From NCBI GenBank assembly GCA_025361325.1, contig JANYAL010000298.1, positions 1-6,276 of the forward strand: DNA of 6,276 nucleotides. Direction: 5' to 3'. The notes beneath the pieces were generated by a model. The model saw only the letters and a list, made by a program, of their open reading frames with translations, was not told the origin of the DNA and ran no database searches. The first letter of the stretch is position 1. Each line of letters starts with the position of its first letter. Of this stretch, positions 1 to 5,550 are shown one piece after another. The DNA comes from Bacteroidota bacterium. GTDB lineage: Bacteria > Bacteroidota > Bacteroidia > Chitinophagales > Chitinophagaceae. Position numbers and translations under genes: made by a program.

Positions 1-134
1 GCAACAGGTGCATTGGTTAATAATAGCTGGGCACCCTCCTCGTGACACCGAATGGCAGTTTTCCAGGCTATCGATTTTTCATCCAGGGCACCGAAAATGA
101 TGCCTTTCTTTCCTTTAAGCAGGTTATACGACAT
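1..134 (-). CDS. fabI: Enoyl-[acyl-carrier-protein] reductase (NADH), 5' part only
   Basis: FabI carries out the last step of each fatty-acid elongation cycle, reducing trans-2-enoyl-ACP with NADH in the cytoplasm. Only the first 44 codons plus two bases are present; the gene runs off the left edge. The visible N-terminus begins MSYNLLKGKKGIIFGALDEK and continues with SIAWKTA, then HEEGAQLLLTNAP. The GxxxxxSIAW stretch (G15, S21-W24) is the characteristic nucleotide-binding opening of the FabI type of short-chain dehydrogenase, which differs from the usual TGxxxGxG. The ATG at 134-132 is the only start that gives the standard FabI N-terminus. No clear Shine-Dalgarno sequence precedes it, as is usual in Bacteroidota. 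It lies 94 bp downstream of the small membrane gene on the same strand, and a promoter-like sequence in that gap suggests it can be transcribed separately. The catalytic Tyr-Lys region is outside the window, so activity cannot be judged. Identity is confident despite the short length. Confidence 0.9.
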   Translation of the reverse strand, partial: MSYNLLKGKKGIIFGALDEKSIAWKTAIRCHEEGAQLLLTNAPV

Positions 135-158
135 ATGGTAACAATTTCATTTGAAAGG

Positions 159-187
159 TAAAAATAGCATACTTATCTTTTAACAAA
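159..187 (-). promoter_or_regulatory. Candidate Bacteroidota-type promoter for fabI
   Basis: Read on the minus strand, TTTG (187-184) is followed after 17 bp by TATTTTTA (166-159). The Bacteroidota housekeeping sigma factor consensus is TTTG, a spacer of about 17-23 bp, then TAnnTTTG; here the -7 box matches in all but the last base. Transcription would start near 152, giving a leader of roughly 18 nt before the fabI ATG, a typical short leader. The region is A/T-rich, so chance matches are possible and this is an inference from pattern only. Confidence 0.35.
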
Positions 188-228
188 AAATAGAAGGGGC
201 AAATAATCGCAGCCGATACTATAAAGGG

Positions 229-450
229 TCATTTAAAGACCAGTGCAACCTTAATGATCAGGAATATCCCCAGGCTGATATACAGGAATACGGAAATGAC
301 AGTAACTGTAAAATACAGGAGCAGGTTTCGTCCATTCTCGCGCGGACGCATTTTTCTGACCAGGAACCGGTTGAAAAAATAAAAGGGGATTGCCATCAGA
401 ACAGGAATACCTACAACGGCAAGCATATATGGTACAATCAGGAAGATCAT
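229..450 (-). CDS. Small two-helix membrane protein of unknown function
   Basis: I do not recognise this family. Starting at ATG 450-448 it encodes 73 residues with two strongly hydrophobic segments, roughly residues 2-26 (MIFLIVPYML onward) and 43-70 (LLLYFTVTVISVFLYISLGI onward). A short basic loop, NRFLVRKMRPRENGR at 27-41, separates them. By the positive-inside rule the loop should be cytoplasmic with both ends outside. There is no signal-peptidase site, catalytic motif or cysteine. The chosen ATG lies 7 nt after the recN stop, which suggests transcription with recN. In-frame ATGs at 483 (84 aa) and 516 (95 aa) lie inside recN and would add a hydrophilic tail (QGKWWETEP); the one at 483 cannot be excluded. 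The clean TM-loop-TM pattern and the position between two conserved genes support a real gene, although the sequence is low-complexity and hydrophobic, so homologues would be needed for certainty. Confidence 0.7.
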   Translation of the reverse strand: MIFLIVPYMLAVVGIPVLMAIPFYFFNRFLVRKMRPRENGRNLLLYFTVTVISVFLYISLGIFLIIKVALVFK

Positions 451-457
451 AATTGGT

Positions 458-2137
458 TCAGTTTCCCACCATTTCCCTTGCATTCTGAAGGGCCGCGGCA
501 GTTGGCTTTTCACCACTCAGCATCTGTGCAATGGCAGTGATCCGCTCATCATTGCTCAGTAATCGCACCGAAGTAATGATCCTGTCCTTGTCAATGTCTT
601 TATATACAAAATAATGGGCATCGGCACGGGCTGCAATCTGGGGTTGATGGGTGATGGATATCAACTGGTGGGAACAGGACAATTCCTTCATGATATTCCC
701 TACCTGCCTGGCAGCTTCACCGCTGATACCGGTATCTATCTCATCAAATATCAGCGTGGGTAGCTGCACATGTCTGGCCACCAGCGATTTGATGCAAAGC
801 ATGAGTCTGCTGAGTTCACCACCACTGGCCACTTTGCGGAGCGGCTCAAATGGTGCTGAATTAACGGTCTGCCCCTTAGGCAGGTTCGCATTGAACAGGA
901 ACTCAATTCTTTCCTGTCCGTTCTCGCGCAGTGATTCCTGTTTCTGCAATTCCACAACGAATTTCGCATTAGGCATACCCACCCGGGCAAGTAATTCGTT
1001 CACACTGTCTGCAAAGGGTTTTATGGCTTTTTTGCGATTGGCCGACAGGATTGTTGCCTTTTGCGCTGCCTGAAGCAATAGATCTGCAGTACGTTTTTTA
1101 TGTTGCCCGATGGCCTCACTGATATTCAGGATGTCGTTCAGCTTGTGCTGCAGGTCTTCAGTAATGGCAAGTAATTCTGCCGTAGTATGAACACCGTGTT
1201 TTTTCAGCAGCTTATACCCTGCCGATATTTTGTCGCTGACAAACTGTATCCGTTCTGCACTGTAATCAATGTTTTCGGTTATGCTTTCCAGCTCTTCGCC
1301 TATATCCTGCAATTCCACCTGTGCACTTTGCATGCGTTTGGCAAGGCCTTCCAGATCAGGATGGTATTGGGCCAGACCGTTCAGCCGGTTGACTAGCGTC
1401 CTTAACTGCTGTACCATGGGCTGTTCGGATGCATTCAGCACCCGGTATATATCACCGAGCTGTTGTTTTACATTTTCTGCATTGCTTAAAAGTTTCAATT
1501 CATTGTCCAGGTCCTCCAGTTCGTTCTCTTTGAGGCCCATACCATTTAGTTCATCAAATAGGAAAGTATTATAGTCCAATACGGCATTTGCCCTGGTCTG
1601 CTGCTCCTGCAATTGTTCCAGTTCATGTTGAGCAGTAATGTATTGCTGAAAGAGCCGGTTGTATTCGGGAAGCAATTTATTATTGCCAGCCAGGGCATCC
1701 AGCACAATCTGCTGAAAACCTGAATTACCAAGCTCAAGTGTATCAAATTGCAAGTGCAGATCTACCAATAATGCACATAACCCTTTTAGCTGGTTAAGGT
1801 TTACCGGTGTATCATTGATAAAGGCCCTTGATTTCCCGGTGGCTGCTATCTCCCTGCGTATGACAAGTTCTTCTTCGGCATCCAGGTCACTCCTGTGCAG
1901 GAATTCCTTTACCTGTTGTTGCTGGCCCACCTTGAACCAACCTTCCACCATACATTTTCTGTCTTTTTGAAGCAGGGCGGAAGTATCGGCCCTTTCTCCA
2001 AGGATAAGGCTTAATGCACCTACCAGGATACTCTTACCTGCACCCGTTTCACCGGTGATGATATTCAGTTTGTCATTAAAGCTGATCTCAAGCTCATCAA
2101 TAATAGCATAGTTCTGTATGTGCAGTTTTTGAAGCAT
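458..2137 (-). CDS. recN: DNA repair protein RecN (SMC-like ATPase)
   Basis: RecN is a cytoplasmic SMC-like ATPase that gathers at double-strand breaks and assists RecA-dependent recombinational repair. The 559 residues match the usual family length of about 550. The N-terminal ATPase half contains the Walker A motif GETGAGKS at 29-36 and the RecN-type stretch LVDLHLQFD at 124-132 with the Q-loop glutamine Q130. A long helical coiled-coil region follows (about 155-375), rich in Leu, Glu and Gln. The C-terminal half contains the ABC signature VASGGELSR at 436-444, Walker B TLIFDEID at 461-468 with the catalytic Glu466, and the H-loop histidine H497 in SITHQPQIAARAD. All ATPase elements are intact. 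The ATG at 2137 gives the standard MLQKLHIQNYAII opening. It sits 124 bp downstream of the DUF6526-type gene, with a strong inverted repeat in its leader, so it probably has its own regulated promoter. It ends 7 nt before the small membrane gene. Confidence 0.97.
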   Translation of the reverse strand: MLQKLHIQNYAIIDELEISFNDKLNIITGETGAGKSILVGALSLILGERADTSALLQKDRKCMVEGWFKVGQQQQVKEFLHRSDLDAEEELVIRREIAATGKSRAFINDTPVNLNQLKGLCALLVDLHLQFDTLELGNSGFQQIVLDALAGNNKLLPEYNRLFQQYITAQHELEQLQEQQTRANAVLDYNTFLFDELNGMGLKENELEDLDNELKLLSNAENVKQQLGDIYRVLNASEQPMVQQLRTLVNRLNGLAQYHPDLEGLAKRMQSAQVELQDIGEELESITENIDYSAERIQFVSDKISAGYKLLKKHGVHTTAELLAITEDLQHKLNDILNISEAIGQHKKRTADLLLQAAQKATILSANRKKAIKPFADSVNELLARVGMPNAKFVVELQKQESLRENGQERIEFLFNANLPKGQTVNSAPFEPLRKVASGGELSRLMLCIKSLVARHVQLPTLIFDEIDTGISGEAARQVGNIMKELSCSHQLISITHQPQIAARADAHYFVYKDIDKDRIITSVRLLSNDERITAIAQMLSGEKPTAAALQNAREMVGN

Positions 2138-2155
2138 AAAAAATGATGAATAAAT

Positions 2156-2178
2156 TACTAAGCGTATTACGCATAGTA
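2156..2178. promoter_or_regulatory. 23 bp inverted repeat in the recN leader, candidate operator
   Basis: The plus strand reads left arm TACTAAGCGTA (2156-2166), a single T at 2167, and right arm TACGCATAGTA (2168-2178). The arms are reverse complements at 10 of 11 positions; the only mismatch is 2161 against 2173. It lies 18 bp upstream of the recN ATG. A 1-nt centre suits a dimeric DNA-binding protein better than an RNA hairpin, which would have to sacrifice central pairs to form a loop. It does not match the E. coli (CTGT-N8-ACAG) or Bacillus (GAAC-N4-GTTC) LexA boxes. A further GCGTA half-site at 2213-2217 lies 51 bp from the first. Binding by a repressor is inference. Confidence 0.5.
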
Positions 2179-2189
2179 TTGTGCTCTAA

Positions 2190-2222
2190 CAAAACCAATA
2201 GGGAATTGAACTGCGTATCAAA
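2190..2222 (-). promoter_or_regulatory. Candidate Bacteroidota-type promoter for recN
   Basis: On the minus strand TTTG (2222-2219) is followed after 21 bp by TGGTTTTG (2197-2190), which matches the TAnnTTTG -7 box at all but the second base and has normal spacing. Transcription would begin near 2183, placing the inverted repeat at 2156-2178 just downstream of the start, a good position for repression by blocking RNA polymerase. This is a pattern match only. The 124 bp gap between the upstream gene and recN contains no supportable coding sequence. Confidence 0.4.
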
Positions 2223-2261
2223 TATTATGGATGTAGTATCCCAAATATCCGGACCTGCCCC

Positions 2262-2696
2262 TTACGCCCTGTCGTTATCTGCCCGCCAGTGCTGGATAGA
2301 CATTTTGATTTCCTTATTGCTGAGGTTCTCATCAACAGCCCTTTTGGCCAGTGCCAGGAATTCGTCATCACCTGCAAAACGAAGCGCTATGATCTGGCTC
2401 ATGCGCAATCGGCTGTCGAGTGCTTTGCCGGTTGCCATGAAATGACGGAGGTTCTCTTCTGCACGGATAGCCCTGTCCTGTGCCTTCAGGGCAAACACCC
2501 TGGAATATAGCCAGACCACCGAAAGTACCAGGGTAATCACCAAGATAAGTGATGCACTGTAGAGACCGGTTTTCTGGTTCATAGCATCGAACAAGTTAAT
2601 AGCAGCGCCGATGATCAGGGCCAGCAAGGCCGTAGAGGCCACAAAATGGTATATAGGTACAAACCTGGCGTGATTCTTATTATTCTGTTCAGACAT
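2262..2696 (-). CDS. DUF6526 family two-helix membrane protein
   Basis: This 144-residue protein resembles the DUF6526 family, which is common in Bacteroidota and has no established function. It opens with QNNKNHARFVPIYHF (4-18), followed by two predicted membrane helices at about 16-36 and 48-68. Next comes the basic motif RVFALKAQDRAIRAEENLR (66-84). A soluble cytoplasmic tail contains LRMSQIIALRFAGDDEF (97-113) and ends in IKMSIQHWRAD. The pattern NHxRFVPxxHF, RVFALxxQDRxIRxE, LxxxQxxALRFAxDxE and a final xxxIxxW is what I recall for this family; that match is from memory. The ATG at 2696 gives the expected N-terminus. It starts 33 nt after the dacB stop on the same strand with no evident terminator between them, so transcription with dacB is plausible. 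Any role in envelope biology is a guess from that neighbour. Confidence 0.85.
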   Translation of the reverse strand: MSEQNNKNHARFVPIYHFVASTALLALIIGAAINLFDAMNQKTGLYSASLILVITLVLSVVWLYSRVFALKAQDRAIRAEENLRHFMATGKALDSRLRMSQIIALRFAGDDEFLALAKRAVDENLSNKEIKMSIQHWRADNDRA

Positions 2697-2729
2697 AAAA
2701 AAAGTTTTGATATTAAAGAGAATATGAAG

Positions 2730-4139
2730 TTACTTCAAAATATTCAGTACTTCCCACATTTTATCTCTTACACTTCCGGCATTACCAATGAAATTATTGA
2801 CGATAAATGAAAAGGTATAATCCTGGCCATCCTTGCTTTTTACATAGCCGGTAAAACTGCGTACCCCGTTTATATATCCGTCTTTCATTTTCAACCCGTT
2901 CTGCTCGGGAAGGGCATGATAAAAAGATGGGAACCAGACCTGGTTCCTGGCATATTGCATCACAGCGACCAGGGCATATGTGGTGACCCGGTTGCCCGGT
3001 GAAAGACCGCTACCGTCTATGATATTCAGCGCAGATCTTTCTATTCCCCTTTTGTTCCAGAAATCTTTGATCAGGTTTAAACCAGTATCGGTTGAACCGA
3101 ATTTCGTCTTTTCACAGGCCAAGGTCTTAACAAGGGCTTCCCCGTAGAGGTTGATGCTTTTTTTAAGGAACCAGTAATTGATGCTGTCGAATGCGGGAGA
3201 TAAAATTGAATCCAGCATTATGGGTGAATATTGCAGCTTTTCTTTGTTATGGAAAATGTATGTAGCGGTCCGGGACCGCCCTTGTAATATAATGCCGTTT
3301 GTGCCTAAAAAGTCTTCAATGGTCTTTAAAAAATGACCGGCCACATCTGGTATAGATCCCGATACAACAAACGTATCCTTTCCGGCCGGGACGGTCCCTC
3401 TTACAAAACCAATTAGTCCCTGTTCAGGCAGGTAGATCACTGAATTATCACCACTCCCTTTTTTGCCGGTCCTTAATTCATTAATAAAGACCGGAACCTG
3501 AAGTTCGGGTTTGGTGCAAATGATATGAACAGTATCACCTTCGTTTTTCCCGGGTTGCATCATAAGATCATATTGATTCTCATGCCAGTTAAAGCCCCTG
3601 GCGCCAGCTCCGTAATAATTACCTACGTCCTCCCATAACCACCCGCGCGGTGTTGCCTGGGTCTCCCATCTCGAATCGTCTAGGATGATATCTCCATGTA
3701 TCTCCCGGATGTTCTTCTTTTTTAAAGCTGCAAGAATTTGCAGCTTAACCACATCACCACTTGTTGAAGCCCATCTCCAGCTACCCAGTGTAGGGTCCCC
3801 GGAGGGTATAATGTAGAAGTTCCCATGGAGGATTCCATTATTGATAATGCCGTCATAGGCAATACCGGTCTTATACCGGTACCCCTTACCCAGTAACTCA
3901 TATGCCGATACACTGGTGATCACTTTCTGGCAACTGGCAGGGGCCAGACCAACCTGTGGATTTCTTTCAAAGACCAGGGCACCTGTACTCCCATCAATCA
4001 CATACAGGCTTACCAACGCGTGTTTGAAATGTTCATCCGTCTCCATCGACCTGAGTGAATTGTTCAACCGTGTTTTGATATCCTGCCCGAAAGAAAAAGA
4101 AGCGCAGAGCAACCCAATTAAGAGACAAACTGTTTTCAT
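2730..4139 (-). CDS. dacB: D-alanyl-D-alanine carboxypeptidase/endopeptidase, PBP4 family (peptidase S13)
   Basis: PBP4-type enzymes act in the periplasm, removing terminal D-Ala from peptidoglycan stem peptides and cutting peptide cross-bridges. The 469 residues fit the S13 family. A signal peptide (MKTVCLLIGLLCASFSFG, 1-18) has a likely signal peptidase I site before Q19. The first active-site motif is SCQK at 69-72 in APASCQKVITS (Ser69 nucleophile, Lys72 general base). The second is SIN at 328-330 in KKSINLYGEAL. DGSGLSPGNRVT at 375-386 is a typical S13 block. The third motif, expected as K-T/S-G before GVRSxxGY, reads KDG at 419-421, which is unusual. The long region between the first and second motifs fits the inserted domains of the family. 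An in-frame ATG at 4226 was rejected because it would put the signal peptide internally and overlap cinA. An AGG lies 6 nt upstream of the chosen ATG. It is divergent from cinA and followed after 33 nt by the DUF6526-type gene. Confidence 0.93.
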   Translation of the reverse strand: MKTVCLLIGLLCASFSFGQDIKTRLNNSLRSMETDEHFKHALVSLYVIDGSTGALVFERNPQVGLAPASCQKVITSVSAYELLGKGYRYKTGIAYDGIINNGILHGNFYIIPSGDPTLGSWRWASTSGDVVKLQILAALKKKNIREIHGDIILDDSRWETQATPRGWLWEDVGNYYGAGARGFNWHENQYDLMMQPGKNEGDTVHIICTKPELQVPVFINELRTGKKGSGDNSVIYLPEQGLIGFVRGTVPAGKDTFVVSGSIPDVAGHFLKTIEDFLGTNGIILQGRSRTATYIFHNKEKLQYSPIMLDSILSPAFDSINYWFLKKSINLYGEALVKTLACEKTKFGSTDTGLNLIKDFWNKRGIERSALNIIDGSGLSPGNRVTTYALVAVMQYARNQVWFPSFYHALPEQNGLKMKDGYINGVRSFTGYVKSKDGQDYTFSFIVNNFIGNAGSVRDKMWEVLNILK

Positions 4140-4182
4140 CAATGACCTATCTTGCAATAAAATTAATCCTTTACAGACAAAT
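4140..4182. promoter_or_regulatory. Divergent dacB/cinA intergenic region
   Basis: These 43 bp separate the two divergent start codons, so promoter elements for both genes must lie here or extend into the neighbouring coding sequence. On the minus strand TAATTTTA (4165-4158) matches the TAnnTTTG box at all but the last base and would give dacB a leader of about 11 nt, but no TTTG is found at the proper spacing upstream. No convincing box was found for cinA. No inverted repeat worth naming is present. Confidence 0.3.
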
Positions 4183-5430
4183 ATGAACGAAGCTAGTATC
4201 ATAACGATCGGAGACGAATTGCTCATTGGTCAGGTAGTGGATACCAATAGTGCCTGGATGGCACAGGAACTCAACAAAGCGGGTATTCGTGTTGTAAGGC
4301 GCGTAGCCGTTGGTGATGTCTGGGATGAGATCTGGAATGCACTTGATGAGGAACAGCACCATGCAGATATCATCCTCATCACCGGTGGTCTCGGACCTAC
4401 ATCGGATGATATCACCAAACCCCTGTTGTGCAAGTATTTCAACGGAAAAATGACCGTGAATGAAGAAGCCCGGCAGAATGTAATTGACATTTTCACACGC
4501 CTGAACAGGCCCATCATAGAGCGCAATCTCCTGCAGGCCGAAGTGCCCGATACCTGCCGGGTTATCCGGAATTATAGAGGAACTGCCCCGGGCATGTGGT
4601 TCGAAAAAGAAGGAAGGATATTTGTCAGCATGCCCGGCGTACCCCATGAGATGAAAGGCATGATGGAATTGGACGTGATACCAGCCTTATGCAGGCGATT
4701 CAACTTTCCACATATCGCACACCGTACGCTCCTGACAGCCGGGGTTGGAGAAAGTTTCCTCGCAGAATTGATACAGGGCTTTGAACAGGAACTGCCCGCA
4801 AACATTAAACTGGCCTACCTGCCCAATTACGGGATGGTGAGGCTTCGTTTATCCGCTACCGGCCCGGATGAGAAAGTTACAGAGCTTGAAATTGACCGTT
4901 TCTTTGAAAGGCTGCAGGGCCTCGTAAAAGATTACCTGGTGACCAATAAGGATGAGCCCATGGAAAGGACCGTCGGAAGGCTCCTGACCCGGAAAGGATG
5001 CACTATTTGTACTGCTGAAAGCTGTACAGGGGGATATATAGCCCACTTGCTCACCAGTATTCCGGGTGCTTCAGAATTCTACGACGGAAGTGTGATCAGT
5101 TATTCCTATGAGGCCAAAGAAGACCTTTTACAGGTTGATAAAACGATATTGGAAACCCGAGGTGCTGTTAGCGAGGAGATTGTGACGCAGATGGCAAAGG
5201 GCGCCCTGAAGAATATAGGTTCGGATTATGTGATAGCAGTATCCGGAATTATGGGCCCTGAAGGAGGCTTACCTGACAAACCGGTAGGTACAGCCTGGAT
5301 TGCGGTTGGCAGCAAAGGAGGAATATTTGCCAAAAAAGTACATTTCCGTTTTGACAGAATACGAAATATACAGTTAACAGCTACTACGGCACTTGATATG
5401 CTGAGGAAATTCTTGCTGCAGGAATCCTGA
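4183..5430 (+). CDS. cinA: CinA family nicotinamide-nucleotide amidohydrolase, full-length two-domain form
   Basis: Full-length CinA joins an N-terminal molybdopterin-binding-like domain (COG1058, linked in studied homologues to ADP-ribose pyrophosphatase activity) to a C-terminal PncC domain that deamidates NMN to nicotinic acid mononucleotide, recycling pyridine nucleotides in the cytoplasm. The 415 residues fit this architecture. The N-terminal domain shows ITIGDELLIGQVVDTNS (7-23), ITGGLGPTSDDIT (66-78) and SMPGVPHEMKGM (149-160). A middle region covers about 175-255. The PncC domain shows TAESCTGG (277-284, with the conserved Ser280), SIPGAS (292-297), GAVSEE (327-332) and SGIMGPEGGLPDKPVGTAW (354-372), with the C-terminal arginines at 392 and 394. 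Both domains look intact. The frame is open upstream to 3916, but the ATG at 4183 gives the standard N-terminus and the upstream part lies antisense to dacB. There is no clear Shine-Dalgarno sequence. The name reflects a link to competence in Gram-positives, which is not implied here. Confidence 0.95.
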   Translation: MNEASIITIGDELLIGQVVDTNSAWMAQELNKAGIRVVRRVAVGDVWDEIWNALDEEQHHADIILITGGLGPTSDDITKPLLCKYFNGKMTVNEEARQNVIDIFTRLNRPIIERNLLQAEVPDTCRVIRNYRGTAPGMWFEKEGRIFVSMPGVPHEMKGMMELDVIPALCRRFNFPHIAHRTLLTAGVGESFLAELIQGFEQELPANIKLAYLPNYGMVRLRLSATGPDEKVTELEIDRFFERLQGLVKDYLVTNKDEPMERTVGRLLTRKGCTICTAESCTGGYIAHLLTSIPGASEFYDGSVISYSYEAKEDLLQVDKTILETRGAVSEEIVTQMAKGALKNIGSDYVIAVSGIMGPEGGLPDKPVGTAWIAVGSKGGIFAKKVHFRFDRIRNIQLTATTALDMLRKFLLQES

Positions 5431-5441
5431 GCAATGCTTTG

Positions 5442-5475
5442 TTTAACCGGGTTTACGGGGAAATAATTACCTTTA
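5442..5475 (+). promoter_or_regulatory. Weak candidate promoter for the E2 gene
   Basis: In the 120 bp gap between cinA and the E2 gene, TACCTTTA (5468-5475) matches the Bacteroidota TAnnTTTG box at all but the last base, and TTTA (5442-5445) lies 22 bp upstream in place of TTTG. Transcription would start near 5482 with a leader of about 70 nt. Both boxes are imperfect. The gap shows no convincing terminator for cinA and no other recognisable feature, so read-through from cinA is also possible. Confidence 0.22.
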
Positions 5476-5550
5476 TATACGGTTGCTTAAAACCCCCACA
5501 GGGTATTTGCAGATGATACTCAATTTTTTATATCAAACTTCAATTCTAAT

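Noticed and set aside
451..516. Longer starts at 483 and 516 for the small membrane gene
   Set aside because: They lie inside recN and add a hydrophilic tail; the ATG at 450, just after the recN stop, is simpler. The start at 483 remains possible.
651..1073. Plus-strand open frame of 140 codons opposite recN
   Set aside because: It lies antisense to well-conserved recN coding sequence, and its Ser/Leu-rich composition is that of a shadow frame.
2143..2445. Plus-strand open frame of 100 codons across the recN leader and the DUF6526-type gene
   Set aside because: It is mostly antisense to a real gene, has no recognisable domain, and its start lies in the recN leader.
2726..2736. Small palindrome GAAGT-T-ACTTC at the dacB stop codon, considered as a terminator
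   Set aside because: The stem has only five pairs around a single base and no following U-tract on the minus strand.
3916..4182. In-frame extension of cinA by 89 codons upstream of the ATG at 4183
   Set aside because: The extra residues lie antisense to dacB, do not resemble CinA, and the ATG at 4183 gives the exact family N-terminus.
4140..4226. In-frame extension of dacB to an ATG at 4226
   Set aside because: It would overlap cinA and place the hydrophobic signal peptide internally; the ATG at 4139 gives a standard signal peptide start.
4171..4647. Minus-strand open frame of 158 codons opposite cinA
   Set aside because: It is the antisense shadow of the conserved N-terminal CinA domain and shows no protein family features.
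5490..5506. ACCC...GGGT inverted repeat after cinA, considered as a terminator
   Set aside because: Only four pairs can form and no run of T follows directly, so it is not a convincing intrinsic terminator.
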